A stretch of 64,000 nt of DNA from the NCBI GenBank assembly GCA_027923965.1, contig AP026969.1, positions 4,898,001-4,962,000 on the forward strand, written 5' to 3'. The DNA is from Comamonadaceae bacterium OS-1 (GTDB lineage: Bacteria; Pseudomonadota; Gammaproteobacteria; Burkholderiales; Burkholderiaceae_C). Numbering within the stretch: the first letter of the stretch is position 1; each line of letters starts with the position of its first letter. Shown here piece by piece: positions 1-7,415 of the stretch. A program made the translations under genes and the position numbers. The notes beneath the pieces were generated by a model. The model was given only the letters and a program-made list of their open reading frames with translations. It did not search any database and was not told the origin of the DNA.

Positions 1-152
1 ACAAGATAGGGCTTGACGTGGCGATAGAGGCGCTCAAAGATGCCTTGGCCCAGAACAAAACCACTGCGGACGCGCTGTGGCGCTTCGCCAAGATTTGCAG
101 GGTGGGCAATGTGATGCGGCCCTATCTTGAAGCCCTGGGTCAAGGGGGGTGA
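1..152 (+). CDS. AbiEi-type antitoxin, C-terminal fragment
   Basis: Only the last 49 codons are present; the gene enters from the left edge in the frame that starts at base 3 and ends with TGA at 150-152. The fragment reads as a helical tail (ALKDALAQNKTTADALWRF, then ICRVGNVMRPYLEAL), which I recognise as the C-terminus of AbiEi/DUF4095-type antitoxins of type IV toxin-antitoxin systems. The next gene starts one base after the stop and looks like the matching AbiEii nucleotidyltransferase, which supports the call. AbiEi proteins repress their own promoter and counteract the toxin. The DNA-binding N-terminus lies outside the window, so this rests on the tail and on context. Confidence 0.7.
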   Translation, partial: KIGLDVAIEALKDALAQNKTTADALWRFAKICRVGNVMRPYLEALGQGG

Positions 153-1007
153 ATGGCACAAGACCTGGCCGCCTCGGTGCGCGCGCGTTTGCTGCAGATT
201 GCCAAGGCAGAGCAAACCGATTTCAACGCCGTACTGGTGCGTTTTGCACTGGAGCGCTTTTTGTACCGGCTAGGCCAGTCTGCCCATGCCGAGCGTTTTG
301 TGCTCAAGGGCGCGATGTTGTTCAACCTCTGGTACGCCATGCCCCACCGGCCCACGCGCGATGTGGACTTGCTGGGCTTTGGTGCTAGCGACCTGGGAGG
401 CATAACGCAGGCTTTTCGGGAAATTGTGTAGGTTTCTACTGCGGACGGCCTGGTGTTTGATGCGGCCAGTGTGGCGGTGGACGAGATTCGCAAAGACGCG
501 GGCTATGCCGGAGCCCGTGTGCTGGTGTCGGCAGAGCTGGCGCGCGCCCGGTGCAAGGTGCAGGTCGATGTGGGGTTTGGCGACGCGGTAACCCCGGGGC
601 CGGTAGATGCCAGCTACCCCGTGTTGCTACCCGACTTTCCTGCACCCCAGTTGCGCACCTACCCGGTCTACACGGTGGTGGCGGAAAAGTTGCACGCTAT
701 CGTGCTGCTGGGCATGACCAACACCAGGGTGAAGGATTATCTGGATTTGTCGGTGTTGCTGGAGCGGGAGGCGTTGGACCCGGCAACGCTGGCGGCGGCA
801 ATTGCTGCCACTTTCGCCCGGCGGGGTACCGTGCTGCCAACCGATACACCTATGGGGCTGAGCGACGAGTTTGCACACGATGCTTCGCGCCAGGCGCTGT
901 GGGCTGCGTTCCTGAAAAAGAATGCATTGCAAGCGGCTCCCCTGCCTAGCGTGGTAGCGGTGCTGCGCGCGGCGCTGATGCCTGCGCTGCATCTGTCTTT
1001 GCGGTGA
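153..1007 (+). pseudogene. AbiEii nucleotidyltransferase toxin, interrupted by an in-frame amber codon
   Basis: One continuous frame encodes an AbiEii/DUF1814 nucleotidyltransferase except for a TAG at 429-431 (codon 93). Before the stop are the family core KGAMLFNLW and the two metal-binding Asp of TRDVDLLGF (D70, D72). After it the frame continues through CKVQVDVGFGD (third carboxylate) and EKLHAIVLLG to a TGA at 1005-1007, about 283 sense codons in total, the normal family length. The sequence around the stop (EIV-stop-VST) fits a CAG to TAG change. A downstream ATG at 453 could restart translation but would lack the catalytic Asp pair, so the toxin is probably inactive unless the amber codon is suppressed. 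It starts one base after the antitoxin gene, as in abiE operons. Confidence 0.8.
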
Positions 1008-1057
1008 GTTGCTTCTCTTTTTATAGCTGCTTGCGCTCAATTTACCTGCGCTAGTGG
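1008..1057. repeat. Dispersed palindromic repeat, copy 1 (degenerate)
   Basis: Between the AbiEii pseudogene and the end of the Fic gene. It keeps the left half of the family pattern (TTTTTATAGCTGCTTGCGC) and a degenerate right half. It opens with GAGTTGCTTC, the same ten bases that precede the copy after tapT at 4361. Confidence 0.55.
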
Positions 1058-1058
1058 C

Positions 1059-2174
1059 CTATTGGGCTTGTAGCGCATACCCCGTGTTCCGCCCACCCCC
1101 CTCCAGCCGACGCAGCACCCCCCGCTCTACCAAATCGTTGATATCCCGCAGCGCCGTATCCGCCGAGCATTTGCCCATTGCGGCCCACTTGGCGTTGGTG
1201 AGCTTGCCGTCCATACCGTCCAGCACGTGGTTCAGCACCAGGGTTTGCCGGGCGTTCATCGGCGTGCCCGCCCAGCGCTGCCAAAACTGGGCTTTCTTCA
1301 GCACGCCTGCCAGCAGCCCGTCTGCGCCCTGCACGGCGCGCAGCAGGCAGGCCAGGAACCAGGCCAGCCACGGAGTTACATCCAGCGCGCCGCTTTGGGT
1401 GGCTTCGAGTTGGTCGTAGTAAGTTTTGCGTTCGCGCTGGATCTGGGCGCTGAGGCTGTAAAAGCGGTGGGGGCTGCCTTCGGCGCGGGCCAGGGCCATG
1501 TCGCCCACGGCGCGGCTGATGCGGCCGTTGCCGTCGTCAAACGGGTGCAGCGTGACCAGCCACAGGTGGGCCAGCCCGGCGTGGAGCAGGGCATCGCCCT
1601 TTGGTGCGGCATTGAACCATTGCAAAAAGGCAGCGGTTTCTGCGGGTAGCGTGGTGGCGGGTGGGGCCTGGTAGTGCACCTTCTCCCTGCCTATGGGGCC
1701 GGACACCACTTGCATCGGCCCGGCCGCGTCGTTGCGCCAGGTACCCACCTGGATGCGCACCCGGCCGCTGTAGCCGGTGGGAAAAAGCGCCGCGTGCCAG
1801 CCCCACAGGCGCTCTGCGGTCAGGGGCTGCGCGTACTGCTGGGTGGCATCCAGCACCATGTCCACCACACCATCCACATGGCGGTCGGCGGGGGCCAGGG
1901 CTCCGATGTCCACGCCCAGCCGCCGGGCGATGGACGAGCGCACGGCATCCAAGTCCAGCAGTTCGCCCTCGATGGCGCTGGTGGTGATGACCTCTTGGGT
2001 CAGGGTCTGCAAGGTGGCCTGGTCGCGCTGCGCCAGCCCCAGCGCCGCCATGCGCCCCACCAGATGGCCTTGGGCGCGGTGCACCTCGGCCAGCGGCCCA
2101 GCCAGCGCCGCACCGTCAAACCGCCACTGCGGCCAGTCGGGGCGCTGCCAGATGTAGCTACGGTGGCGGGGCAT
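1059..2174 (-). CDS. Fic family protein (DUF4172 type) with C-terminal winged helix
   Basis: A 371-aa Fic-fold protein, predicted to transfer AMP (or another nucleotide moiety) to a hydroxyl side chain. The catalytic motif HPFDDGNGRISR is complete at residues 210-221. An inhibitory-helix motif of the (S/T)xxxE(G/N) type is seen at residues 65-70 (TSAIEG), so activity is probably autoinhibited from the N-terminus. The start MPRHRSYIWQRPDW matches the DUF4172 N-terminal region; the ATG at 2174 is preceded by AAAGA, and an in-frame ATG lies at 2189. The last 60 residues look like a winged helix (TLVLNHVLDGM... SADTALRDINDLVERGVL), which suggests it binds DNA, perhaps its own operator just upstream. 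It is flanked by two toxin-antitoxin remnants and may be a defence or toxin protein; the target is unknown. Confidence 0.85.
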   Translation of the reverse strand: MPRHRSYIWQRPDWPQWRFDGAALAGPLAEVHRAQGHLVGRMAALGLAQRDQATLQTLTQEVITTSAIEGELLDLDAVRSSIARRLGVDIGALAPADRHVDGVVDMVLDATQQYAQPLTAERLWGWHAALFPTGYSGRVRIQVGTWRNDAAGPMQVVSGPIGREKVHYQAPPATTLPAETAAFLQWFNAAPKGDALLHAGLAHLWLVTLHPFDDGNGRISRAVGDMALARAEGSPHRFYSLSAQIQRERKTYYDQLEATQSGALDVTPWLAWFLACLLRAVQGADGLLAGVLKKAQFWQRWAGTPMNARQTLVLNHVLDGMDGKLTNAKWAAMGKCSADTALRDINDLVERGVLRRLEGGGRNTGYALQAQ

Positions 2175-2206
2175 TTTTTCTTTCAGCATGCGGTGATTAT
2201 GCGGTT

Positions 2207-2233
2207 TATTCACCGTATAAAGTGCGGTGAATA
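2207..2233 (-). promoter_or_regulatory. Palindromic operator upstream of the Fic gene
   Basis: A perfect 9-bp inverted repeat, TATTCACCG (2207-2215) and CGGTGAATA (2225-2233), is separated by 9 bp and lies 33-59 bp upstream of the Fic start. A further partial half-site, GCGGTGATTA, sits at 2190-2199. The AT-rich centre reads TATAC on the Fic strand and could overlap a -10 element. I infer binding by a winged-helix protein, with the Fic protein itself the best candidate. Confidence 0.5.
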
Positions 2234-2287
2234 GAGCGGCTAATCGGCTCATGGCTTGCGACGTACGCAGCAAAGCCATCACCATTT

Positions 2288-2342
2288 GCTTTTAAATTCA
2301 TAGCTTCTTGTGCTTTTCCCATAAGCGCTGGCGGGCTGTTTC
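2288..2342. repeat. Dispersed palindromic repeat, copy 2
   Basis: Reads ATTCATAGCTTCTTGTGC, then CCCATAAGCGCTGG and GGGCTGTTTCAT. It follows the family layout (ATAGCT... short hairpin ...GGCTRTTT) but its stem is imperfect. It fills the gap between the Fic gene and the PIN pseudogene. Confidence 0.55.
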
Positions 2343-2394
2343 ATGAAAAAATGGATTCCACGGCTGGGCCATCCTTTGCTGCTGCAGCGCCCGC

Positions 2395-2970
2395 TCAAAT
2401 CAAGGTAATGGCCTCGCGCAAAAGGTCCGCCGTCATTGGCATGCCGCGCAGTTCAAAGGCGCTGATGAGCTCTTGCGCTGGGCGCGCTGGGTTGGTCCAG
2501 CGGGCGCGCATTTTCTTGATGGCGCTGAGCGCCGGGATTTTTTGCAGTTGCAACTGGTTGACCACAAACTCGTCGGGGTGCTGTACCTCGATGCCTTAGG
2601 GTTGCAGCACGGTATCCGGGAAGTCTTTGGTGTTGAAGGTGACGATGGCATCCGCATGGCCGACGATGGCAGCGGCGAGTACGTGGCGGTCGTCGGGGTC
2701 GGGCAGCTCCAAGCTTTCTGCCAACTTTTCGTAGTGGGTCACCAGACAGTCGGGCACGCTGCTGTTCATCAGCGCCACCACGGCAGGGAGTTTGGTGGCG
2801 AGGTCTGGGCGGGTGAGCAGCAGGTTGCGCGTCCATTCGCCATGGATGGTGGATGTCCAGCGGGCGTGGTACAGGCGGGCAACGGCCAGGCTCAGCAGGG
2901 TGTCGCGCAGCAGTTGCGGATACAAGACGTTGGCATCCAGTATGGCTGTGTAGCGTGACGACCCGGCCAA
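2395..2970 (-). pseudogene. PIN-domain toxin (VapC-like), broken by an in-frame ochre codon
   Basis: The reading frame from a TTG at 2970 gives a PIN_3-type ribonuclease core: TAILDANVLYPQ (first Asp), HGEWTRN, DPDDRHVLAAAIVG (acidic residues) and AIVTFNTKDFP. A TAA at 2596-2598 stops it after 124 residues. Translating onward in the same frame gives GIEVQHPDEFVVNQLQLQ..., continuing to ELRGMPMTADLLREAITLI and a TGA at 2395, which is the normal C-terminal extension of this family. The full frame is about 190 residues, the usual length. The context QP-stop-GIEV fits a TAC to TAA change. The truncated product keeps the catalytic residues but lacks a third of the protein. It begins directly after the stop of the antitoxin gene. 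Confidence 0.8.
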
Positions 2971-3447
2971 TCAAAACTCCAGTTTCAGGTCTTCAGACAG
3001 CGTGGTCAGGTCTTGCAGGGCCTGCTCCGACTGCTGCTGCTGGGCGGCCTGGTAGCGGCGCAGTTCTTCGAATTCGATGCGGCGGTGGCGGTTGACCTTG
3101 CGGCATTGCAGGCGGTTGGCTTCGATCTCTTTGATGACAAAGGGGCGGGACACGTTGAGGTAGTTGGCCGCCTCTTGGGTGGTGAGCTCGTGCTTTTGCG
3201 GCACCAGCAGCATGGGTTCGCGTTTGGCCATCTGGCGCAGCACGTCGGCAAAGAACTGCAGCGCGCGCGGGGGCAGCTTCAGCACCGGGGTGGCGTGGGG
3301 GTGTTCGGCATCGGTGCTGATGTCGAGGATGACCTTGATGTGGTCGGCTTTGGAATGGTCCAGGGCCATTACCAGGCACTGGTGGGCCACGGCGGCCATT
3401 TCTGCTTCGGCTGCGTTGGCCGGGTCGAGAACTTCGGGTTCTTGCAT
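2971..3447 (-). CDS. Excisionase/MerR-like antitoxin partner of the PIN gene
   Basis: A 158-aa protein with an excisionase-type DNA-binding domain near the C-terminus (ELTTQEAANYLNVSRPFVIK... CRKVNRHRRIEFEELRRY). The ATG at 3447 is chosen over upstream in-frame codons because AAAGGAC lies 9 bases ahead of it. The TGA abuts the TTG of the PIN-toxin gene, the usual antitoxin-toxin coupling. It probably represses the pair and neutralises the toxin. The frame is intact although the toxin frame is broken. Confidence 0.75.
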   Translation of the reverse strand: MQEPEVLDPANAAEAEMAAVAHQCLVMALDHSKADHIKVILDISTDAEHPHATPVLKLPPRALQFFADVLRQMAKREPMLLVPQKHELTTQEAANYLNVSRPFVIKEIEANRLQCRKVNRHRRIEFEELRRYQAAQQQQSEQALQDLTTLSEDLKLEF

Positions 3448-3597
3448 GGGAGTGTCCTTTGCGTGTGCGCCGTCTACGGGCTTGTGCGCAAGGCAAATGG
3501 TAGCACTGCCAATCGCAATCAATGCATTATTCGAATTAAATGCAACAGTTCAAGTGCCGCGGATAACCAGGCCCACCACCGCAGGGACAATACCCCT

Positions 3598-4377
3598 ATG
3601 CCCCACCCCACATCTCCAACCTCTCCCCACGCCGTCTCCCGCCTGCGCACCGCCCGGCTTGCGCGTAGCGCCAAGCCATTTTTGGCCCGGGGCGGCTCCA
3701 AGGTGGAGCGCTGCACCGGTTGCCGCCTGGCACCTAGCCACTGCATGTGCGCGCTGCGTCCGGTGCTGGCCAGGCATCCGCACCAGGCCGGGGTGTGCCT
3801 GCTGATGGCCGACATCGAGCCGCTCAAGCCCAGCAACACCGGCTGGCTGATTGCCGACGTGGTGGCCGATACCTGGGCTTTTGGCTGGGCCCGTACCGTG
3901 GTGGACCCGGACCTGCTGGCGCTGCTGGCCGACCCGCAGTGGCAGCCGTATGTGGTGTTTCCCGGTGAGTTTGTCGCTCCTGAACGGGTGGTGGGCACGT
4001 TGCCGCCCCCGGTGGAGGGCAAGCGCCCGCTGTTTGTGCTGCTGGACGCCACCTGGCCCGAGGCGCGCAAGATGTTCCGCAAAAGCCCGTACCTGGATCG
4101 GCTGCCGGTGCTGAGCCTGCAGGCCGACCGCATCTCGCAGTACAAGCTGCGCCGGTCGCGGCGCGACGACCACTTTTGCACCTCCGAGGTGGCCGCCCTG
4201 TGCCTGGAGCTGGCCGACGAGCCCCACGCCGCGCAGGCGCTGGAGGCCTATCTGGATGTTTTCACCCACCGCTACCTGCAGGCCAAGCAGCAGTTGCCTG
4301 CCGATGCGGACAACGTGGCGCACCAGCGCCTGCGCGACCTGCAGACCGTGGCGTCCGCCGAGTTGCTTCAAATTTAA
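3598..4377 (+). CDS. tapT: tRNA-uridine aminocarboxypropyltransferase (DTW domain)
   Basis: A 259-aa DTW-domain protein of the TapT/YfiP family, which moves the 3-amino-3-carboxypropyl group of S-adenosylmethionine onto uridine (acp3U in tRNA, position 47 in E. coli). Seen here are a Cys cluster CTGCRLAPSHCMC (residues 39-51, probable zinc site) and the family motif as DATWPEARKM (D150, W153). The track frame is longer upstream, but the ATG at 3598 is the first that gives the typical length. The last codons and stop (LLQI-stop) lie inside a palindromic repeat, so the repeat seems to set the C-terminus. It stands alone, divergent from the toxin-antitoxin island. Confidence 0.88.
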   Translation: MPHPTSPTSPHAVSRLRTARLARSAKPFLARGGSKVERCTGCRLAPSHCMCALRPVLARHPHQAGVCLLMADIEPLKPSNTGWLIADVVADTWAFGWARTVVDPDLLALLADPQWQPYVVFPGEFVAPERVVGTLPPPVEGKRPLFVLLDATWPEARKMFRKSPYLDRLPVLSLQADRISQYKLRRSRRDDHFCTSEVAALCLELADEPHAAQALEAYLDVFTHRYLQAKQQLPADADNVAHQRLRDLQTVASAELLQI

Positions 4378-4419
4378 TAGCTGCCAACGCTTATGCTGTA
4401 AGCGCTAGAAGCTGTTTGT
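4361..4419. repeat. Dispersed palindromic repeat, copy 3
   Basis: AAATTTAATAGCTGC, then AACGCTTATGCTGTAAGCGCTAGAAGCTG. The inner stem GCTTA...TAAGC is clear. The copy overlaps the tapT stop codon. Beyond it, to 4577, I see no gene. Confidence 0.7.
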
Positions 4420-4577
4420 ATGGAAATGGGGCGGTCGGACCTGCAGGCATGGCTTGTAACTTGCGTAGGCGTTGTCTGGCACCGTAGCGCTTACTCTCTG
4501 ACACGGCTACGGGCCCCCGGCCGCTACTTTGAGGTGGCGCATCCCGGCACAGTAGATGGTATGGCTTTGGGTTTTTA

Positions 4578-4639
4578 AGGACTTACGCGGCGCCCCTGTA
4601 TCGCCCTTCGGGCTTACAGGGGGAACTTGCGTAAGTCCT
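4578..4639. repeat. Nested perfect hairpin element, 62 bp
   Basis: Three nested inverted repeats: AGGACTTACGC (4578-4588) with GCGTAAGTCCT (4629-4639); CCCCTGTA (4593-4600) with TACAGGGG (4615-4622); and GCCC/GGGC (4603-4606, 4610-4613) closing a TTC loop. It lies 50 bp upstream of the transglutaminase-like gene. It could be a mobile REP/MITE-like unit or a structured 5' leader; no U-run follows it, so it is unlikely to be a terminator. Confidence 0.7.
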
Positions 4640-4689
4640 GTTTTCAAGGCCGCAATCCACCTTCCCTCTGACTTCTGACCGGGCCCACC

Positions 4690-5532
4690 ATGTTCATCAA
4701 AATCGGTTTCGACATCGAGCTCGCCATCACTTCCCCGATGGCGCTTATCCACCTGCTGCACGTGCACCCGTCGCGGCGCGGCGATCTGCTTGTCCCCCAG
4801 TTTGTGGAGGTGCTGCCGGGACTGGCGGTGGAAGAATATTTTGATGCCTTTGGCAACCTGTGCAGCCGGGTGAATGCGCCCGTTGGCGTGACGCAGGTGG
4901 GGTTTCGCAGCGAAGCCATCGTGCGCGATTCCGGCCTGCCCGACGAGGTGAACTGGGGCGCCTGGCAACACGACCCCACGGTGCTGCCGTCGGCCACGCT
5001 GATGTACCTGCTGCCCAGCCGCTACTGCGAGGTCGACAGCGAGCTGCTGCAATTCGCCTGGAACCAGTTTGGCACCACGCCGCTGGGCTGGGCGCGGGTG
5101 CAAGCGATTTGCGACTTCGTGCACAACCACATCCGCTTCGACTACATGGCCGCCCGCGCCACCCGCACCGCCGTGGAGGGCTTCCGCGAGGGCACCGGCG
5201 TGTGCCGCGACTACACCCACCTGGCCATCACGCTGTGCCGCTGCATGAACATCCCGGCGCGCTACTGCACCGGCTACCTGGGCGACATCGGCATTCCGCC
5301 AGTGCGCTACCCGATGGACTTCAGCGCCTGGTTCGAGGTGTTTCTGGGCGACCGCTGGTACACCTTTGACGCGCGCCACAACACGCCGCGTATCGGCCGC
5401 GTGGTGATGGCCCGGGGCCGCGACGCGGGCGACGTGCCCATCACCATGGCCTTTGGGCCCAACACGCTGCAAAAGTTCGAGGTCACGACTTACGAGGTGG
5501 ATGCCTACGGCAACGCGATTTTCACCGTCTGA
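4690..5532 (+). CDS. Transglutaminase-like family protein
   Basis: A 280-aa protein with an N-terminal beta-rich segment and a transglutaminase/protease-like core. The probable nucleophile is C172 in GVCRDYTHLAI, preceded by the ICDFVHNHIRFDY helix and followed by PARYCTGYLGDIG and MDFSAWFEVFLGDRWYTFDARHN. In classical members a His sits at the DFHAW position; here it is Ser (DFSAW), which I believe is a common variant of this bacterial subfamily, but the triad should be checked. Such proteins are often cytoplasmic and of unknown substrate. No signal peptide is visible. Spacing to the next gene is 22 bp, so they may be co-transcribed. Confidence 0.78.
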   Translation: MFIKIGFDIELAITSPMALIHLLHVHPSRRGDLLVPQFVEVLPGLAVEEYFDAFGNLCSRVNAPVGVTQVGFRSEAIVRDSGLPDEVNWGAWQHDPTVLPSATLMYLLPSRYCEVDSELLQFAWNQFGTTPLGWARVQAICDFVHNHIRFDYMAARATRTAVEGFREGTGVCRDYTHLAITLCRCMNIPARYCTGYLGDIGIPPVRYPMDFSAWFEVFLGDRWYTFDARHNTPRIGRVVMARGRDAGDVPITMAFGPNTLQKFEVTTYEVDAYGNAIFTV

Positions 5533-5554
5533 CCTGGGCGCACAATGCCGCTCC

Positions 5555-6106
5555 ATGCAACGTAGATTCCTCTTGAATGCCGCGCTGGCCAGCACATCCC
5601 TGCTGGCGCTGGCCGCCCAGGCCCAGCCCGGCTACACCGTCTCTGCCGCGCAGTTGCAACAGGCCGTGGCCCAGCGCTTCCCCCTGCGCTACCCGGTGCC
5701 CGGCGTGCTGAACCTGGACCTGCAGGCCCCGCAACTGCGCCTGCTGCCCGCCCAAAACCGCCTGGCGGCGCAGATGGCCGTGGAAGCCGCCGGCCCGGCC
5801 CTGCGGCGCAGCCACAGTGGCAGCGTCACGGTGGACTTTGCCCTGCGCTACGAGCCCAGCGACCGCACCGTGCGCGCCGTGCAGCTCCACTTCCAGAACC
5901 TGCAATTCCCCAGCCTGCAACCCGCCGTGGTGGAGCTGCTGACCACCTACGGCCCCGCCCTGGCCGAGCAGGCCCTGCAAGACGTGGTGCTGCACCAGCT
6001 CAAGCCCCAGGACCTGGCCCTGCCCGACACCATGGGCCTGCAGCCGGGCAGCATCACCGTGACGGACCAGGGGCTGGTGGTGGGGTTTGTGAACAAGCCA
6101 ATGTAG
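5555..6106 (+). CDS. DUF1439 domain protein, exported
   Basis: A 183-aa protein starting at the ATG at 5555 with a typical signal peptide (MQRRFLLNAALASTSLLALAAQAQ), probably cut after AQA. The rest resembles the YceB-like DUF1439 family: YTVSAAQLQQAVAQRFPLRYPV at the front and a lipid-binding-like beta-rich body. There is no lipobox Cys, so it should be periplasmic rather than a lipoprotein. The function of the family is not established. Confidence 0.7.
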   Translation: MQRRFLLNAALASTSLLALAAQAQPGYTVSAAQLQQAVAQRFPLRYPVPGVLNLDLQAPQLRLLPAQNRLAAQMAVEAAGPALRRSHSGSVTVDFALRYEPSDRTVRAVQLHFQNLQFPSLQPAVVELLTTYGPALAEQALQDVVLHQLKPQDLALPDTMGLQPGSITVTDQGLVVGFVNKPM

Positions 6107-6120
6107 TCAACCCGGCGGCG

Positions 6121-6360
6121 TTACTTCTTCATGGTATCGGCGGCCATGTCGTCCTTTTTCATCATCGCGTCGTCCTTCTTCATCATGGTGTCTTTCTTGG
6201 CCATGGCGTGCTTCTTCATGGTGTGTTTTTTGGCCATGGCGTGGGGGGCCATGCCGTCTTTCATCATCTCGTCTTTCTTCATCATGCTGTCTTCGGCCAT
6301 GGCACCGGCGGTGGCGGCCAGCATGCAGGTTGTGATCAGAGTGGTGGTGAATTTATACAT
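6121..6360 (-). CDS. Pentapeptide MXKDX repeat protein, exported
   Basis: A 79-aa protein with a signal peptide (MYKFTTTLITTCMLAATAGAMA) and a mature part made almost only of Met, Lys, Asp and His in repeats such as MMKKD, MAKKH and TMKKH. This is the composition of the MXKDX repeat family of Burkholderiales. The ATG at 6360 has AGGAAA seven bases ahead; an upstream in-frame ATG at 6393 lacks one. The Met/His-rich mature chain could bind metal or serve as a Met-oxidation sink. That is inference; its neighbour is an exported methionine sulfoxide reductase. Confidence 0.8.
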   Translation of the reverse strand: MYKFTTTLITTCMLAATAGAMAEDSMMKKDEMMKDGMAPHAMAKKHTMKKHAMAKKDTMMKKDDAMMKKDDMAADTMKK

Positions 6361-6446
6361 GGTGTTTCCTGTAGGTGGTGGGTTGTGTTCCAAGCGCGGT
6401 CACGGCGTGGCCACTGCTTGTACGCTTTGGTCGGCTGGGCCGTAAA

Positions 6447-6486
6447 AACCTTACAAGCCGGGCGCGTTATTTTTCGGCGTAAGGTT
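6447..6486 (+). promoter_or_regulatory. Inverted repeat upstream of msrA
   Basis: AACCTTAC (6447-6454) and GTAAGGTT (6479-6486) form an 8-bp dyad with a 24-bp AT/GC-mixed spacer, 50-90 bp before the msrA start and between the two divergent genes. It may be an operator. No protein is assigned to it. Confidence 0.35.
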
Positions 6487-6536
6487 TGGCGCGGTGGGCC
6501 GACCAACTACAAACCCACCCTCCAAGGACACACACC

Positions 6537-7277
6537 ATGACACGCTCCCCTGGCTCTGCAACTTCCCGTTTTCCCATGAACAAGATGAACCTGCTGCTGA
6601 TGGCGGGTGCCGTGGTGGTTGCGGCGCTGTACTGGAGCCCGAACGCCGTGGCCGAGAAGGCCGTGCCCATTCCCGCCCCTTCCGCGCAGGCCCTGGCAGG
6701 GGTCGCGCCCAGCACGCAAGCCAGTGAAACCGTGGTGTTCGCCGGGGGCTGCTTCTGGGGCATACAGGCGGTGTTCCAGCACACCAATGGCGTGCTGGAG
6801 GCCGTTTCGGGCTACGCGGGCGGCAAGCAGGGCGATGCCCACTACGACACCGTCAGCGGTGGCGGTACCGGCCATGCCGAGGCGGTGCAGGTACGCTTTG
6901 ACCCCAAGCTGGTGAGCTACGCGCAGCTTTTGCAAATCTACTTCTCGGTGGCCCATGACCCCACGCAGCTGAACCGCCAGTACCCCGACGTGGGCACGCA
7001 ATACCGCTCGGCCGTGTTCACCACCACGCCGGGCCAGAAGCAGCTGACCGAGCGCTACATCGCCGAGCTGAACGCCGCCAAGGTGTTCCCCGCCAAGATC
7101 GTCACCCAGCTCGGTGCGCTCACGGCCTTTTACCCCGCCGAGAAGTACCACCAGAACTACGCCACCCTGCACCCCGACGCGCAGTACATCGCCCAGTTCG
7201 ACCTGCCCAAGATCGCCCACCTCAAGGCCATGATGCCCAGCGTCTACCGCGAGCAGCCAGTGCTGGTGGCAAACTGA
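6537..7277 (+). CDS. msrA: Peptide methionine-S-sulfoxide reductase, exported
   Basis: A 246-aa MsrA that reduces the S epimer of methionine sulfoxide in proteins. The active-site motif GGCFWGIQAVF has C72; GYAGG, GHAEAVQV and YRSAVF match the family. There is an N-terminal hydrophobic segment (residues 17-32), so the enzyme is probably in the periplasm or membrane-anchored. I find no other Cys in the mature chain, so this is a one-Cys form that would need an external thiol for recycling. The ATG at 6537 has AAGGA nine bases upstream. It is divergent from the Met-rich MXKDX gene, which would be a plausible substrate. Confidence 0.9.
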   Translation: MTRSPGSATSRFPMNKMNLLLMAGAVVVAALYWSPNAVAEKAVPIPAPSAQALAGVAPSTQASETVVFAGGCFWGIQAVFQHTNGVLEAVSGYAGGKQGDAHYDTVSGGGTGHAEAVQVRFDPKLVSYAQLLQIYFSVAHDPTQLNRQYPDVGTQYRSAVFTTTPGQKQLTERYIAELNAAKVFPAKIVTQLGALTAFYPAEKYHQNYATLHPDAQYIAQFDLPKIAHLKAMMPSVYREQPVLVAN

Positions 7278-7289
7278 GCGCAGGGTGAT

Positions 7290-7354
7290 TTGCTATTGAA
7301 TTAAGAGCTTCTCACGCTCACTGGGTGGGCACAAGAGGCCGATTTGGCTTGTAA
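7290..7354. repeat. Dispersed palindromic repeat, copy 4 (degenerate)
   Basis: GCTATTGAATTAAGAGCTTC, then CACGCTCACTGGGTGGGC and AAGAGGCCGATTTGGCTTG. The flanks fit the family; the central stem is decayed. Confidence 0.55.
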
Positions 7355-7415
7355 GCAGCAGTAACGTCGGGTTCCGGTCAAAATGCCCCAGCTCTTCATC
7401 TCTTCAGGAATTTCC

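Noticed and set aside
4507..5595. Long minus-strand frame of 362 codons
   Set aside because: Mirror frame of the transglutaminase-like gene; rich in His, Gly, Ala and Val without domains.
6121..6360. Tandem repeat array or CRISPR-like locus
   Set aside because: The DNA repeats come from the Met/Lys/Asp codon repeats of a coding sequence; no spacers or regular unit.
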